Assembly: GCA_018242505.1 (NCBI GenBank)
Contig: JAFEBU010000025.1
Location: forward strand, 16,238 to 80,237
Length of the DNA stretch: 64,000 nt
Direction: 5' to 3'
Source of the DNA: Pseudomonadota bacterium
GTDB lineage: Bacteria > Pseudomonadota > Alphaproteobacteria > Reyranellales > Reyranellaceae
Positions 54,091-62,737 of this stretch are shown here, in pieces. A program made the translations under genes and the position numbers. Within the stretch, counting starts at the first letter, position 1, and each line of letters starts with the position of its first letter. The notes beneath the pieces are model-generated. The model saw only the letters and a program-made list of their open reading frames with translations, ran no database searches and was not told the origin of the DNA.

Positions 54091-54881
54091 GGCCAGTAGC
54101 GTGCGATAGCACCGGCATCGATGCGCAGGTCGGTGCCAGTCATCATTTCGGCCTCGGACGAGACAATGAAGGCAGCGGCGCGGCCGTAGTCGCTGGGCTT
54201 AGGCAGCTTCTGCATCGGAATGCGGCTGCGATACATCTCGAAGATGGGCCTGGAGGCCGATAAATCGGGGGCGACGCGGCCCCAACGTTGTGCGCGCTCG
54301 ACGGATTCCGAGGGATCGGTCGCCGTCGGCGTCAAGCTATTGACGCGGATGCCATACTTGACCAGTTCCATTGCAGTCGAACGGGTAAAATTGATCATGC
54401 CGCTCTTGGCCGTCGAGTAGCCAATATTGTTGGGCTCACCCTGGTGACCGGCGGTCGAGATGATATTGAGGATGCTGCCGCGCACCTGACGCTCGATCAT
54501 CGACTGCGCCACGTACTTGGTGAACAGGAAGGCACCGGTCAGGATCACGTCGATCTGTTTGCGCCATTCGACGAGCGGCATGGTGAGCACGCCCTTCTTG
54601 TTGAAGATGACCGCGTTGTTCACCAGCACATCGACGCGGCCGAAGGTCTCGCATGATTTCCGCACAGCGACCTTGACCTGCGCCTCATCGGTAACATCGC
54701 AAGTGATCGCGAGAGCCTGGCTACCGCTGTTCTTCAGGTAAGTCGCGCAATCGTCGGCGTTGGCCGCCATCGCATCGATGCAGACCACAGTCGCGCCCTC
54801 CGCCGCCAACCCTTCGGCGATGCCGCCACCGATGTTGGGACTCGTGCCCGTGACGAGGGCGACTTTGTCTTTGAGTTTCAT
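54069..54881 (-). CDS. Short-chain dehydrogenase/reductase with altered cofactor loop
   Basis: SDR of about 270 residues. The glycine loop reads TGTSPNIGGG, with Asn at the usual second Gly and one extra Gly after it, a pattern common in enoyl-reductase-like SDRs. NNA is present (VLVNNAVIFNK), as are Ser in IISTAGHQG and Y-x3-K in YSTAKSG. The C terminus is MTGTDLRIDAGAIARYWPW. ATG 54881 (MKLKDKVAL) or 54893. It is divergent from an amidohydrolase gene and precedes regulator 1. Plausible role: dehydrogenation of a dihydrodiol or semialdehyde in the island (inference). Confidence 0.88.
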   Translation of the reverse strand: MKLKDKVALVTGTSPNIGGGIAEGLAAEGATVVCIDAMAANADDCATYLKNSGSQALAITCDVTDEAQVKVAVRKSCETFGRVDVLVNNAVIFNKKGVLTMPLVEWRKQIDVILTGAFLFTKYVAQSMIERQVRGSILNIISTAGHQGEPNNIGYSTAKSGMINFTRSTAMELVKYGIRVNSLTPTATDPSESVERAQRWGRVAPDLSASRPIFEMYRSRIPMQKLPKPSDYGRAAAFIVSSEAEMMTGTDLRIDAGAIARYWPWDPAQK

Positions 54882-54920
54882 GCGATCTCCCATACCGTCA
54901 CCTTACGATACATCAAAACG

Positions 54921-55940
54921 ATGGCGGGGACGCGAATGACGGTGCGCGCAATTGACATCCATACGCATATCGTGCCGGCGCAGTTTCCCGCTTATGCCGG
55001 CCGTCATGCCAATGCGCGCTGGCCCTCGATGGCGCCGGCGCATGATTGCCATCATTGCAATGTCATGATCGCCGGCAAGGTGTTCCGGACCGTCAGCGAC
55101 CACAGTTGGAGCCTCGAGCGCCGGCTGGAGGCGATGGAAGCGGCGCGCGTCGAGTGCCAGGTGCTGTCGCCTATGCCGGAATTGCTGTCCTACTGGCTGG
55201 AGCCCGAGGATGCCGAGTCGCTCGGCCGACACGTCAACGACACCATCGCGACGATGGTGTCCAACGGTAAGAATCGCTTTGCCGGGCTGGGTATGGTGCC
55301 GATGCAGGATCCGGACCGTGCCATCGCCGAGCTCGAGCGCTTGATGAAGATGGGCTTCAAGGGCGTGGAGATCGGGACCAACGTCAACGGCGTCTCGATC
55401 GGCGACAAGCGCTACGCGGCGTTCTTCGCCGCAGCCGAGCGGCTGGACGCAGCGATCTTCGTCCATGCCCTGCATCCGGCGGGTACGGATAGGTTGGTGG
55501 GGCCACCCAGCATGCCAGCGCTGGCGCTGTTCCCGTGCGAAACCTCGACGGCGATCGTGTCTCTGATGATGGCGGGTGTCATCGGCCGGCATCCCAGGCT
55601 GCGCATCGCCTTCAGCCATGGCGGTGGGGTGTTCGGGCTGGTCCTGCCGCGCTTCATGCATGGCTGGAAACTGTTGCCCGGCATGAAGGATGCTACCGGC
55701 GCTTCGCCCGCTGAATTGGCGCGGCGGCTCTACTATGACACGCTGGTGTACGATGCCGATACACTCAGGTTCCTGATCGAGCGGTTCGGTGTGACGCAGC
55801 TCTGTGTCGGTACCGATCACCCTTTCTCCATTGAAGAAACGGAGCCGGTTGTCGCCGTCGAGAAGCTCAACCTCTCTGCAACCGATCGGGAGCTTGTCCT
55901 GTCAGGCAACGCCAAGCGTTTCCTGGGAGAAGCGACATGA
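54921..55940 (+). CDS. ACMSD-like amidohydrolase/decarboxylase
   Basis: A 339-residue metal-dependent hydrolase of the amidohydrolase-2 family that includes aminocarboxymuconate-semialdehyde decarboxylase. Metal/catalytic residues: HTH in IDIHTHIVP (near residue 14), H in FVHALHPAG, H in FSHGGGVFG and D in GTDHPFS. Family members decarboxylate or hydrolyse ring-cleavage products, which suits a catabolic island with two ring-opening enzymes. Its 3' end overlaps the SDR start (ATGA at 55937). ATG 54921 or ATG 54936. Confidence 0.88.
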   Translation: MAGTRMTVRAIDIHTHIVPAQFPAYAGRHANARWPSMAPAHDCHHCNVMIAGKVFRTVSDHSWSLERRLEAMEAARVECQVLSPMPELLSYWLEPEDAESLGRHVNDTIATMVSNGKNRFAGLGMVPMQDPDRAIAELERLMKMGFKGVEIGTNVNGVSIGDKRYAAFFAAAERLDAAIFVHALHPAGTDRLVGPPSMPALALFPCETSTAIVSLMMAGVIGRHPRLRIAFSHGGGVFGLVLPRFMHGWKLLPGMKDATGASPAELARRLYYDTLVYDADTLRFLIERFGVTQLCVGTDHPFSIEETEPVVAVEKLNLSATDRELVLSGNAKRFLGEAT

Positions 55941-56785
55941 GTCAACCCAGGACTCTGGCTTTTGCGGTCAAGACCGAATGCCGACGCTACGACGGCCGGG
56001 TCGCCATCGTCACTGGCGCCGCGCAAGGGTTGGGGCGGGTGATCGCGCGGCGGCTGGCGGAGGAGGGTGCGAAGGTCGTACTGGCCGATATCCAGGAGGA
56101 GCGGGTGAAACGAACCGCGCGGCAGCTGCAAGAGGAGACCGGCCAACCTTTCCTCACCTTTGGCGGCGATCTCTCGCGCGAGGGCGTCGCCGACGAGATG
56201 GTGGCGAAGACGCTCACGGCGTTCGGCCGCATAGATACACTGGTTAACAATGCCGCGGCGTTGATCCGCATGCGGCTGGTCGACTTTACCGAGGAGCTTT
56301 TGCAGAAGGCTGTCGACTGGAATGTCTGGAACACGCTGCGCTGTTGCAAGGCTGTGCTGCCGACCATGATCGAGCGGCGCTATGGCCGCATCGTCAACAT
56401 CGCCGGTGAAGCCTGGCGCACCGGTGCGCCGTTTCATACCTTGCTTGCGGGAGTCGGCAAGGGCTCGATGATCGGCCTCACCGTGACTTTGGCCGGCGAG
56501 ACGATTGCCCAAGGTATCACGGTCAATTGTGTATCGCCCGGCGGCATCGACACTGCCGCCGACGGCGATCCCGATCCGCCCAAGGAAAGCTATCGTGATC
56601 CGAACTGGACGGGTCCCGGCGTGATGGAGGAACTGGCGAAGCTCGTCGGCCAGCGCGGCATCAGCATGGGGCGCCTGTCACATCCGACCGAGGTCGCGTC
56701 GGCCGTCGCCTATTTCGGCGCGCCTGAAGCTTCGTTCGTCACTGGCCAACATCTCGGTGTCAGTGGCGGTATGGCCATGCTCTGA
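55937..56785 (+). CDS. SDR-fold protein lacking the catalytic Ser and Tyr
   Basis: A 282-residue Rossmann protein with an intact cofactor loop (TGAAQGLGRVIA), NNAA (TLVNNAAALI) and a C terminus (VTGQHLGVSGGMAML) that all fit SDRs. But the catalytic strand reads IVNIAGEAW where NIS-S is usual, and the Y-x3-K motif reads A-x3-K (AGVGKGSMIG), so both Ser and Tyr are gone while Lys remains. It may have another activity, be a non-catalytic partner, or use different residues. Overlaps the amidohydrolase stop (ATGA), so it is translated with it. Confidence 0.85.
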   Translation: MSQPRTLAFAVKTECRRYDGRVAIVTGAAQGLGRVIARRLAEEGAKVVLADIQEERVKRTARQLQEETGQPFLTFGGDLSREGVADEMVAKTLTAFGRIDTLVNNAAALIRMRLVDFTEELLQKAVDWNVWNTLRCCKAVLPTMIERRYGRIVNIAGEAWRTGAPFHTLLAGVGKGSMIGLTVTLAGETIAQGITVNCVSPGGIDTAADGDPDPPKESYRDPNWTGPGVMEELAKLVGQRGISMGRLSHPTEVASAVAYFGAPEASFVTGQHLGVSGGMAML

Positions 56786-56842
56786 CCGGCGCCGACGCCG
56801 GGCGGGACGAAGGGGTCGCGAGGCTTGGCCGTGAGCCGCTCG

Positions 56843-57886
56843 TTAGCCGTTCGCTGGCGGCGCGATCAGGAAACACTTGGACGAATTGAAGATCCAGGTG
56901 TCGATGAAGGCGGTTTCCGCAGCCTTACGCCCCAGCGCGTGCAGTGCGCCCGCCAGGCACATCCAGTTCAATGTCTCCTGCTGTCCGCTCTCTTCTATGG
57001 CCGCGGCGGGATAGTCGCGCCAGATATCGTAGTCGCCAGCCCGTAGCGCCTCATAGAGGCGTCGGTCCGACGGTGTGTCCGGCCATAAGAAATTTGTCTT
57101 CTCGGTCAGGAACGCGTGCGACCAGCCCGACGAGGCGAGCAGCGCCACTCGCCAAGGCAGGTCGCTCAGGATCCGGGCGGTCGCCGCTCCGAGGTCGAAC
57201 AGGCGACGCGGTGTCGGTGCTGGCGGGTCGAAATCCTCGGCTTTCAGTTCGCGATCGAAGGTTGGCAGGCCACCGCGCTGGGCAATGACCTTCCGACCGT
57301 AGCAGTTGATGGCGAAGGGGATGATCGGATAGTCGAAACCCGTGCGGTCGTAGTCCAGGTAGAAGATGGCGTTGGCGAAGGCGTGGCCGAGAGGATGATG
57401 CAGCGGCTTGTACGAATAGGCAGTATCGAAACCTTCGCCGATCAGGCCGCCGGCGAGTTTTTTCGCCGCCTCGACGTGGCCCCGAAGGCGATAGGGCTTC
57501 CCGGACTCGCCCCAGACATTGTTCGGTGGCGGGCCGAACTCGAAAGAGGGATAGGCGCAGACGCAGTAGGGTGGAACCACATCTTCCTTGAAATTCTCGT
57601 ACTGATCGTCGCCCCAGATCAGGACGAAGTCGGGTCGGAACGCGTCGAGTGCCGCCCGGACCTTGCGCAGCTCCGTGACAAGCTTGCCACGATGAATGGC
57701 GGCGGAACTGGCGCCTTCATCCTTGCCCCACTCGGCGCGCGCGGCTTCGGGCCAGTTGCCAGCATTCCGCAAGGCACTTGGAAGGCGCGGATTCTGCAGC
57801 ATGCGCTTGAGAATATACGCCATGCGTTCGTCCGAGCCGATGAGTGGCGGATAATGCGATATGCCGAGCGCCAAGATTTCAGCCAT
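56843..57886 (-). CDS. LigB-type extradiol ring-cleavage dioxygenase
   Basis: A 347-residue class III extradiol dioxygenase (protocatechuate 4,5-/2,3-dihydroxyphenyl-type), unrelated in fold to the VOC enzyme at 49637. Landmarks: LALGISHYPPLIG (first His ligand), FRPDFVLIWGDDQYENF, YKPLHHPLGHAFANAI (His-rich active-site strand) and VALLASSGWSHAFL (another His). The C terminus, NWMCLAGALHALGRKAAE, matches the family. It is co-directional with the oxygenase 2 beta gene upstream (57935), about 50 bases apart, so they form a beta-LigB unit. Confidence 0.88.
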   Translation of the reverse strand: MAEILALGISHYPPLIGSDERMAYILKRMLQNPRLPSALRNAGNWPEAARAEWGKDEGASSAAIHRGKLVTELRKVRAALDAFRPDFVLIWGDDQYENFKEDVVPPYCVCAYPSFEFGPPPNNVWGESGKPYRLRGHVEAAKKLAGGLIGEGFDTAYSYKPLHHPLGHAFANAIFYLDYDRTGFDYPIIPFAINCYGRKVIAQRGGLPTFDRELKAEDFDPPAPTPRRLFDLGAATARILSDLPWRVALLASSGWSHAFLTEKTNFLWPDTPSDRRLYEALRAGDYDIWRDYPAAAIEESGQQETLNWMCLAGALHALGRKAAETAFIDTWIFNSSKCFLIAPPANG

Positions 57887-57934
57887 CTTTCGGTTCCTCC
57901 AGGCGTTTTCGTTTCCTGTCGATGTCGGCCCGAC

Positions 57935-58426
57935 TCACAGGATTATGCTGAGCTTGCCCTGCTCTCTCAAATCGTCGGAATCCAGGACGGCGCGCTTGCG
58001 GCGGATGCGGAATCCGAGCGGACCGCCCGCGACCAAATCGTACATGCTGTGGCCGGGATAGATATCGGCTCGCTGGAGCCGGCTGCGGAATACGACGAAG
58101 CTGCAGGTGACGCGAATGCTCTCATTGTCCGGGGGATCAACCAGCACGTTGCCGACGATGCGACGCAGGCGCGAATGCGGGAACTCGGCATGGGCAGTCT
58201 TCTTCAACAGGCGCTTGGCGCGCTCGGCCAATCGGTGATGGTCATCGTAGATGAGGAACAGCGTATCGGCGGGGCTGCCGTCGGGAATGTCGGTGGATGG
58301 TACGAGATACTCGCCATCCTCCGTAAACAGCTCTACCCATTCCATCAGCTTCCAGGAGTCGAGCAGGGCAGCTTCGCGATAGAGGAAATCCTCGATGCGC
58401 GCCCGCTCGAAAGGCCGTGCCGTCAT
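57935..58426 (-). CDS. Ring-hydroxylating dioxygenase beta subunit (oxygenase 2)
   Basis: A 163-residue beta subunit (NTF2-like fold): DFLYREAALLDSWKLMEWVE, LFTEDGEYLVPSTDI, RAKRLLKKTAHAEFPHSRLR and GKLSIIL at the end. A paralogue of the beta at 50571-51050. Unusually, its matching alpha is on the other strand 2.7 kb away (61127-62518), with the ferredoxin, reductase and a regulator between. ATG 58426 reads divergently from the ferredoxin; a GntR-type palindrome lies in the shared spacer (58471-58483). Confidence 0.9.
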   Translation of the reverse strand: MTARPFERARIEDFLYREAALLDSWKLMEWVELFTEDGEYLVPSTDIPDGSPADTLFLIYDDHHRLAERAKRLLKKTAHAEFPHSRLRRIVGNVLVDPPDNESIRVTCSFVVFRSRLQRADIYPGHSMYDLVAGGPLGFRIRRKRAVLDSDDLREQGKLSIIL

Positions 58427-58470
58427 ATCGTTCCCCTTGCCGTCCTTATCGTGGTTATGGAAGAATGGTA

Positions 58471-58484
58471 TAAAGGTCTAACCT
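58471..58484. promoter_or_regulatory. GntR-type palindrome AGGTCTAACCT between oxygenase 2 beta and ferredoxin
   Basis: TAAAGGTCTAACCT, matching TAAAGGTCTGACCA before the TctC gene (53359-53372, other strand). In the divergent spacer, 45 bases before the beta start, it could control both directions. Confidence 0.55.
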
Positions 58485-58592
58485 ATTGTTCTAGGCGATC
58501 CAAGGTGCAGTTTGCGCCTGGATCGCGATAACGGAAAAGGTCGTGTCGCTTTGGACAGCACTATCCCGCACCGGCAACCCCTCGACGATGCG

Positions 58593-58937
58593 ATGACAAA
58601 GAATGCCGAGGCCGGCCGCTGGGTTCGCGCCTGCGCCGTTGCTGAACTGCCGAAAGGGGCGGGCCTCAAGGTCGAACTCGATGGCGTTCCCGCGATCGCC
58701 ATCTTCAACCTCGACGGCGGCATTTTTGCCATCGACGATCTTTGCACGCATGGTGCCGCATCGCTCAGCGAAGGTTTCGTCGAGAACGGCGTGGTCGAAT
58801 GCCCCTTCCATTCGGGCACCTTCGATATCAGGACCGGGGAAGCGCGAACGTTCCCCTGCACCGAGGCCGTGCGGGCCTATGCCGTGCGTGTTGAAAATGG
58901 TGACGTCGAGATATGGCTCGGCGAGGCCAGGAGCTGA
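58593..58937 (+). CDS. Rieske-type ferredoxin of the aromatic dioxygenases
   Basis: A 114-residue Rieske [2Fe-2S] ferredoxin (BphF/BenD-like carrier) that passes electrons from a reductase to oxygenase alpha subunits. Cluster ligands: C51 and H53 (CTHGAASL), C70 and H73 (CPFHSG). ATG 58593 gives the normal length; the preceding 27 codons of open frame have no good ribosome site and are unlike the family. The reductase follows after about 20 bases. It is the only Rieske ferredoxin in the window, with two oxygenases to serve. Confidence 0.9.
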   Translation: MTKNAEAGRWVRACAVAELPKGAGLKVELDGVPAIAIFNLDGGIFAIDDLCTHGAASLSEGFVENGVVECPFHSGTFDIRTGEARTFPCTEAVRAYAVRVENGDVEIWLGEARS

Positions 58938-58958
58938 TCACTGCCCCCGACCCGCCCA

Positions 58959-60182
58959 TTGTCCCCGCCCATTGTCGTTGTCGGTGCGGGTCCGGCCGGG
59001 GTAATGGCGGCTCTAGCCGCCAAGCGGACGCAGAGCGACCGTCGCGTACTGCTGCTTGGCGAGGAAGACCGAGATCCGTACGAAAAGCCGCCGCTCTCCA
59101 AGTCGGTGCTCGCGGGGCTGACCGAGCCGGAGACACAGCTGATCGTCAAACCCGGGATGCTTGCCGCCGCTGGCGTCGAGGTCGCCCAAGGCGCGATGGC
59201 GGTCGCAATCGATCGGGCACGGCGCCTCGTACATTTGAGGAATGGGCCGCCGGTGTCGTACGGTGCGCTGGTTCTGGCAACGGGCGCCAAGGCGCGGGCG
59301 CTTGCCGCCTTGCCCGCAGGCGCTCCAAACGTCTGCTATCTGCGAACGGCCGCGGATGCGCTGGCGCTGCGGACGGCGTTACGGGGAGCATCCGGTCGGC
59401 GTCCGGTCGTTGTCGTCGGAGGTGGCCTCATCGGCCTTGAGGCGGCCGCCTCGATCGGAAGGGCCTCGACCACGGTCCTGGAAGCCGGTAGCTCGGCACT
59501 GTCTCGCGTCTGTTCGGCTGACTTCGCCCAGGTCGTCGTCGACCGGCACCGGAGCGCTGGCGTCAGCATTCGTCTCGGCGTGGCGATCGCCTCGGCATCG
59601 CCGTCGCGTGACGGCATCATCGTGCAGTTGGATGACGGGACGGTCATCGAGGCTGCCCTTTTGATCGTCGGCGTCGGGGGAGAGCCGAATACCGACCTGG
59701 CCATTGCCGCGGGCTTGCCGGTCGATGACGGGATCCTCGTTGACGAGCACTGCCGAACTTCCGATCCGTCAATCTTCGCGGCGGGAGACGTGGCTCGTTT
59801 CAGGACCCGCTGGTGCCGAACGCCGGCACGGCTTGAGAATTGGCGGCACGCGCTCGACCATGGCGAGGCCGCCGGCGTCAACGCAGCCGGCGGCGATACA
59901 GCATATGACTGCGTGCCTTCGTTCTGGTCAGATCAATACGACTTGCGAATCCAGGCGGTTGGCTGGACTGACGGCCTTGCGTCGCCGCCGCTGCGTCGCA
60001 GCGTCGGCGACGATCGTCTGATCGAGTTCCACGTCCGTGACGGTCGTGTTCGTTACGCGATTGCTGTCGGCATGGGACGAGAAATGGGCATTGTACGACG
60101 CATGATTGAGCGTGGGACCACTGTCACGGCGCAGGTGCTGACCGACCCGTCCGTTTCGCTGCAGGCCTTGCTCGGATCTTAG
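58959..60182 (+). CDS. NAD(P)H-dependent ferredoxin reductase (FAD)
   Basis: A 407-residue flavoprotein of the BphA4/ferredoxin-reductase class. FAD-binding VVVGAGPAGVMAALAA at the start, ATGAKARA, NAD(P)-binding VVVVGGGLIGLEAAASIGRA near residue 150, and SIFAAGDVARF with the Asp that contacts FAD. It would oxidise NADH and reduce the adjacent Rieske ferredoxin. The start is probably TTG 58959; no ATG gives the complete FAD motif. Its 3' end overlaps the tail of regulator 2 by 59 bases on the opposite strand. Confidence 0.9.
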   Translation: MSPPIVVVGAGPAGVMAALAAKRTQSDRRVLLLGEEDRDPYEKPPLSKSVLAGLTEPETQLIVKPGMLAAAGVEVAQGAMAVAIDRARRLVHLRNGPPVSYGALVLATGAKARALAALPAGAPNVCYLRTAADALALRTALRGASGRRPVVVVGGGLIGLEAAASIGRASTTVLEAGSSALSRVCSADFAQVVVDRHRSAGVSIRLGVAIASASPSRDGIIVQLDDGTVIEAALLIVGVGGEPNTDLAIAAGLPVDDGILVDEHCRTSDPSIFAAGDVARFRTRWCRTPARLENWRHALDHGEAAGVNAAGGDTAYDCVPSFWSDQYDLRIQAVGWTDGLASPPLRRSVGDDRLIEFHVRDGRVRYAIAVGMGREMGIVRRMIERGTTVTAQVLTDPSVSLQALLGS

Positions 60183-60975
60183 CCGCGTTCGCTGGCTTCG
60201 CCGGTTTCTGGGCGAGGGTCGGACCATGCGCGGGCTGTTTCGCCCGAAGCCGGTCGATGCGCTGCTGTTCGCGCACCAGATGCTGGTGGAGCCTGGTCAG
60301 GTGATCTGTCATTTCGGCCACGGCCGCTTCGGTGTCGCGTGTGCGCATGTGCTTCAGGAAACGACGTCGCGATTCCACCAGGTCGAGCCGCGGATGCGGT
60401 CCCAGCTTGTTGATGATGATGCGTAGAATGTAGGTCAGGGCGTCGATCGTGACGATCATGACCTCGTTCTTGGTGATTCGAGCCAGCAGCTTGTGGAAAT
60501 TGATGCTGTAATCCAGCCGTTCGCGCAGGCGCCCCTGAAGCGTAAGTTCTTCCGTACGGTCAATGTCGGCCTCCAGCGCCGCGAAGTCCGCCTCGGTCGC
60601 CCGCTTGCAAGCCAGCCGGACGATCGAATCCTGAATCAGGACCCGAGCTTCGGTGAGATCGGCGAGCGAGATCTGGCCGACACTCACCATATCCTCCAAG
60701 GATTGCCGGACCGTCGGATTGCCTGCCTGGATAAAGGCGCCTCCCTTTGGCCCCTTCTGCAGGCCAATCAGTCCAGACCGCTCGAGGCTGCGAAAGGCCT
60801 CGCGGACCGCAGTCCGGCTGACGCCGAAGCGTTCCGCCAGCTCTCGTTCTGGCGGAAGCTTGTCGCCGGGGCGGAGATTTCCGGCTGACAATTCGTTTCG
60901 GATCCGCTCGCAAATCTCCTCGAAGACGCGTTTGGGCCTGATCGGTCCGTAGTCGGGGTTCCTGCCGGGTGTCAT
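60124..60975 (-). CDS. GntR-family (FadR/FCD) regulator 2 of the aromatic island
   Basis: A 283-residue regulator: HTH FEEICERIRNELSAGNLRPG, ERELAERFGVSRTAVREAFRSL, wing KGPKGGAFIQAGNP; FCD domain LADLTEARVLIQDSIVRLAC and NFHKLLARITKNEVMIVTID. A paralogue of regulator 1 with an extra basic, Ala/Pro-rich C-terminal tail of about 35 residues (KPAKPANAAKIRARPAAKR) that could arise from read-through of the antisense overlap with the reductase. Divergent from oxygenase 2 alpha. Confidence 0.9.
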   Translation of the reverse strand: MTPGRNPDYGPIRPKRVFEEICERIRNELSAGNLRPGDKLPPERELAERFGVSRTAVREAFRSLERSGLIGLQKGPKGGAFIQAGNPTVRQSLEDMVSVGQISLADLTEARVLIQDSIVRLACKRATEADFAALEADIDRTEELTLQGRLRERLDYSINFHKLLARITKNEVMIVTIDALTYILRIIINKLGPHPRLDLVESRRRFLKHMRTRDTEAAVAEMTDHLTRLHQHLVREQQRIDRLRAKQPAHGPTLAQKPAKPANAAKIRARPAAKRTGRSAPAP

Positions 60976-61082
60976 TCCTGATCCATCGAAACTTTCGTCA
61001 AAACGATAAGTCGCAAACTAGCCTATTTCACCGCCACTGGTGAACTGCGCTCCGATCGTGTGCCCGTTGACACCGTTGCCTG

Positions 61083-61115
61083 ATTTGGCCAAAAGGACAG
61101 ACCAATAGGCCAAAT
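61083..61115. promoter_or_regulatory. Inverted repeat ATTTGGCC...GGCCAAAT around a GntR-like core
   Basis: Perfect 8-bp arms at 61083-61090 and 61108-61115. Between them lies GGACAGACC (61095-61103), one base from GGTCAGACC of the TctC-upstream site. This is 11 bases before oxygenase 2 alpha and about 110 before regulator 2, so it could be the operator for both. Confidence 0.5.
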
Positions 61116-61126
61116 GAGTGCCTGGG

Positions 61127-62518
61127 ATGGAGAGGGTGATGCTGCCAGGACCGTCTCTGCTCGACGCCGAGCTGCGCCATCTGCTGCGCGAGGCCATCGT
61201 AGAAGACCGGTCGCGAGGTGCGTTCAAGGTTCACCGCCGTGTCTTCACCGATGAAGCGGTGCTCGAAACCGAGCGCAAGGTCATCTTCGATCACTGTTGG
61301 CTTTATCTCGGGCACGCATCAGAGATTCGCACACCCGGTCGCTTCATCACCCGGCGGGTGGGTGGTCGGCCGTTGATCCTGAATCGCGATCGAGAAGGCA
61401 AGCTGCACGCATTCTTCAATACCTGCTCACATCGCGGCGCAGTCGTTTGTCGTGAGCGCAGCGGCGCGCGTCGGTCCTTCCAGTGTCCCTATCACGGCTG
61501 GGTCTATGACGATCGAGGCGTCCTGATCGACGTTCCGGGCAAAGATGCGATGGCCCCGGGGCTGGTCGAAAGCGGCGAGATGAATCTGGTGGAGGTGCCG
61601 AAGCTCGGCGAATACCGTGGTTTCGTATTCATCAACTACGATCCCGACGCGATCAGTCTCGAAGAGTATCTGGCCGATGCCAAGGCCGTGCTCGACTTGG
61701 TATCCGACCAGGGTGAAGCCGGGATGGAGGTCGTGGGTGGCACCCAGGAATATGCCGTCAACGCCAACTGGAAGCTCCTCCAGGAGAACAGCGCCGACGG
61801 GTACCACGCGGCCACAACGCATGCGACCTACCTCGACTATATCGCCGCGCGGGATGGCATGTCCGACAACACGCGGCGCATGGCTGATCCTTCTGCCGGC
61901 CGCAATTTGAAGGCGCTTCCGCCCGGCGAGGACCTCGGCCACGACAACGATTTCAACCGCGTACGCGATCTTGGCAACGGTCACGCCGTCATAGCCTCGA
62001 TCGGCGCTGCGCCTTGGGGGCGGCCCTATGCCCGCTGGGTGCCGGGGTGGGGTGAAGAGGCCAAAGAGGAGATCGAGGAGATCGGTCGGAGTGTGGTCAA
62101 ACGGCTGGGAGCTCGCCGCGCCGAGCTGGTGATCAATGGCGACCGAAACACGTTGATCTTCCCCAATTTGGTCATCAACGACATCATGGCCATCACCGTG
62201 CGTACCTTCTACCCCGTGCGTGCCGACCGCATGGAGGTGAATGCCTGGGCACTGGCGCCGGTCGGCGAGAGCGCAAGTTCGCGCGATCGGCGTTTGCGCA
62301 ACTTTCTCGAATTCCTGGGCCCGGCAGGGTTTGCCTCACCCGATGACGTCGAGATGCTGGAGATGTGCCAGGACGGCTACCGCAACCAGCTCGGAATGGA
62401 ATGGAACGATATCTCGCGCGGCATGCTCAAGAACAGCCCCAGCAATACCGACGAGGAGCAGATGCGGGTGTTTTGGCGCCGCTGGAAAAAATTGATGTCG
62501 CCCGCTGACGCCGCGTAA
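61127..62518 (+). CDS. Ring-hydroxylating dioxygenase alpha subunit (oxygenase 2)
   Basis: A catalytic alpha subunit of about 463 residues. Rieske ligands C100, H102, C120 and H123 (CSHRG, then CPYHGW). Iron site: ENSADGYHAATTHATYLDY with the bridging Asp and two His. It parallels oxygenase 1 alpha along its length (WLYLGHASEI, VVCRERSGARRSF, WGRPYARWVPGWGEEAKEE) but has an insertion of about 30 residues (GMSDNTRRMADPSAGRNLKA) after the iron ligands, near the active-site entrance. ATG 61127 or 61139 (MLPGPSLLD); the GTG at 61118 is less likely. A LivK-like gene follows about 220 bases later. Confidence 0.92.
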   Translation: MERVMLPGPSLLDAELRHLLREAIVEDRSRGAFKVHRRVFTDEAVLETERKVIFDHCWLYLGHASEIRTPGRFITRRVGGRPLILNRDREGKLHAFFNTCSHRGAVVCRERSGARRSFQCPYHGWVYDDRGVLIDVPGKDAMAPGLVESGEMNLVEVPKLGEYRGFVFINYDPDAISLEEYLADAKAVLDLVSDQGEAGMEVVGGTQEYAVNANWKLLQENSADGYHAATTHATYLDYIAARDGMSDNTRRMADPSAGRNLKALPPGEDLGHDNDFNRVRDLGNGHAVIASIGAAPWGRPYARWVPGWGEEAKEEIEEIGRSVVKRLGARRAELVINGDRNTLIFPNLVINDIMAITVRTFYPVRADRMEVNAWALAPVGESASSRDRRLRNFLEFLGPAGFASPDDVEMLEMCQDGYRNQLGMEWNDISRGMLKNSPSNTDEEQMRVFWRRWKKLMSPADAA

Positions 62519-62737
62519 CTGCCGGTACATCGACAATGTTGGCGCGAGTGATCACTGACGCTTTTTCGGAAAGCCACCGTGATCGCGCTGACGCAATTCC
62601 CGCAACGAGTAGAGGGCACCTCCTATGCAGGCCGCTGCGGATTCTCAGATTCACCTGACCTGTCGGTGACGATTGGCTGAAGTCGGTCTCGATGGAGAGA
62701 TCGCGATATCCAGAACGAAAAAAGGGAGGAAAACATA

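Noticed and set aside
57116..58531. Open frame of 471 codons on the plus strand
   Set aside because: It is antisense to the LigB-type dioxygenase and the oxygenase 2 beta gene; composition is that of a shadow frame in GC-rich DNA and it resembles no protein family.
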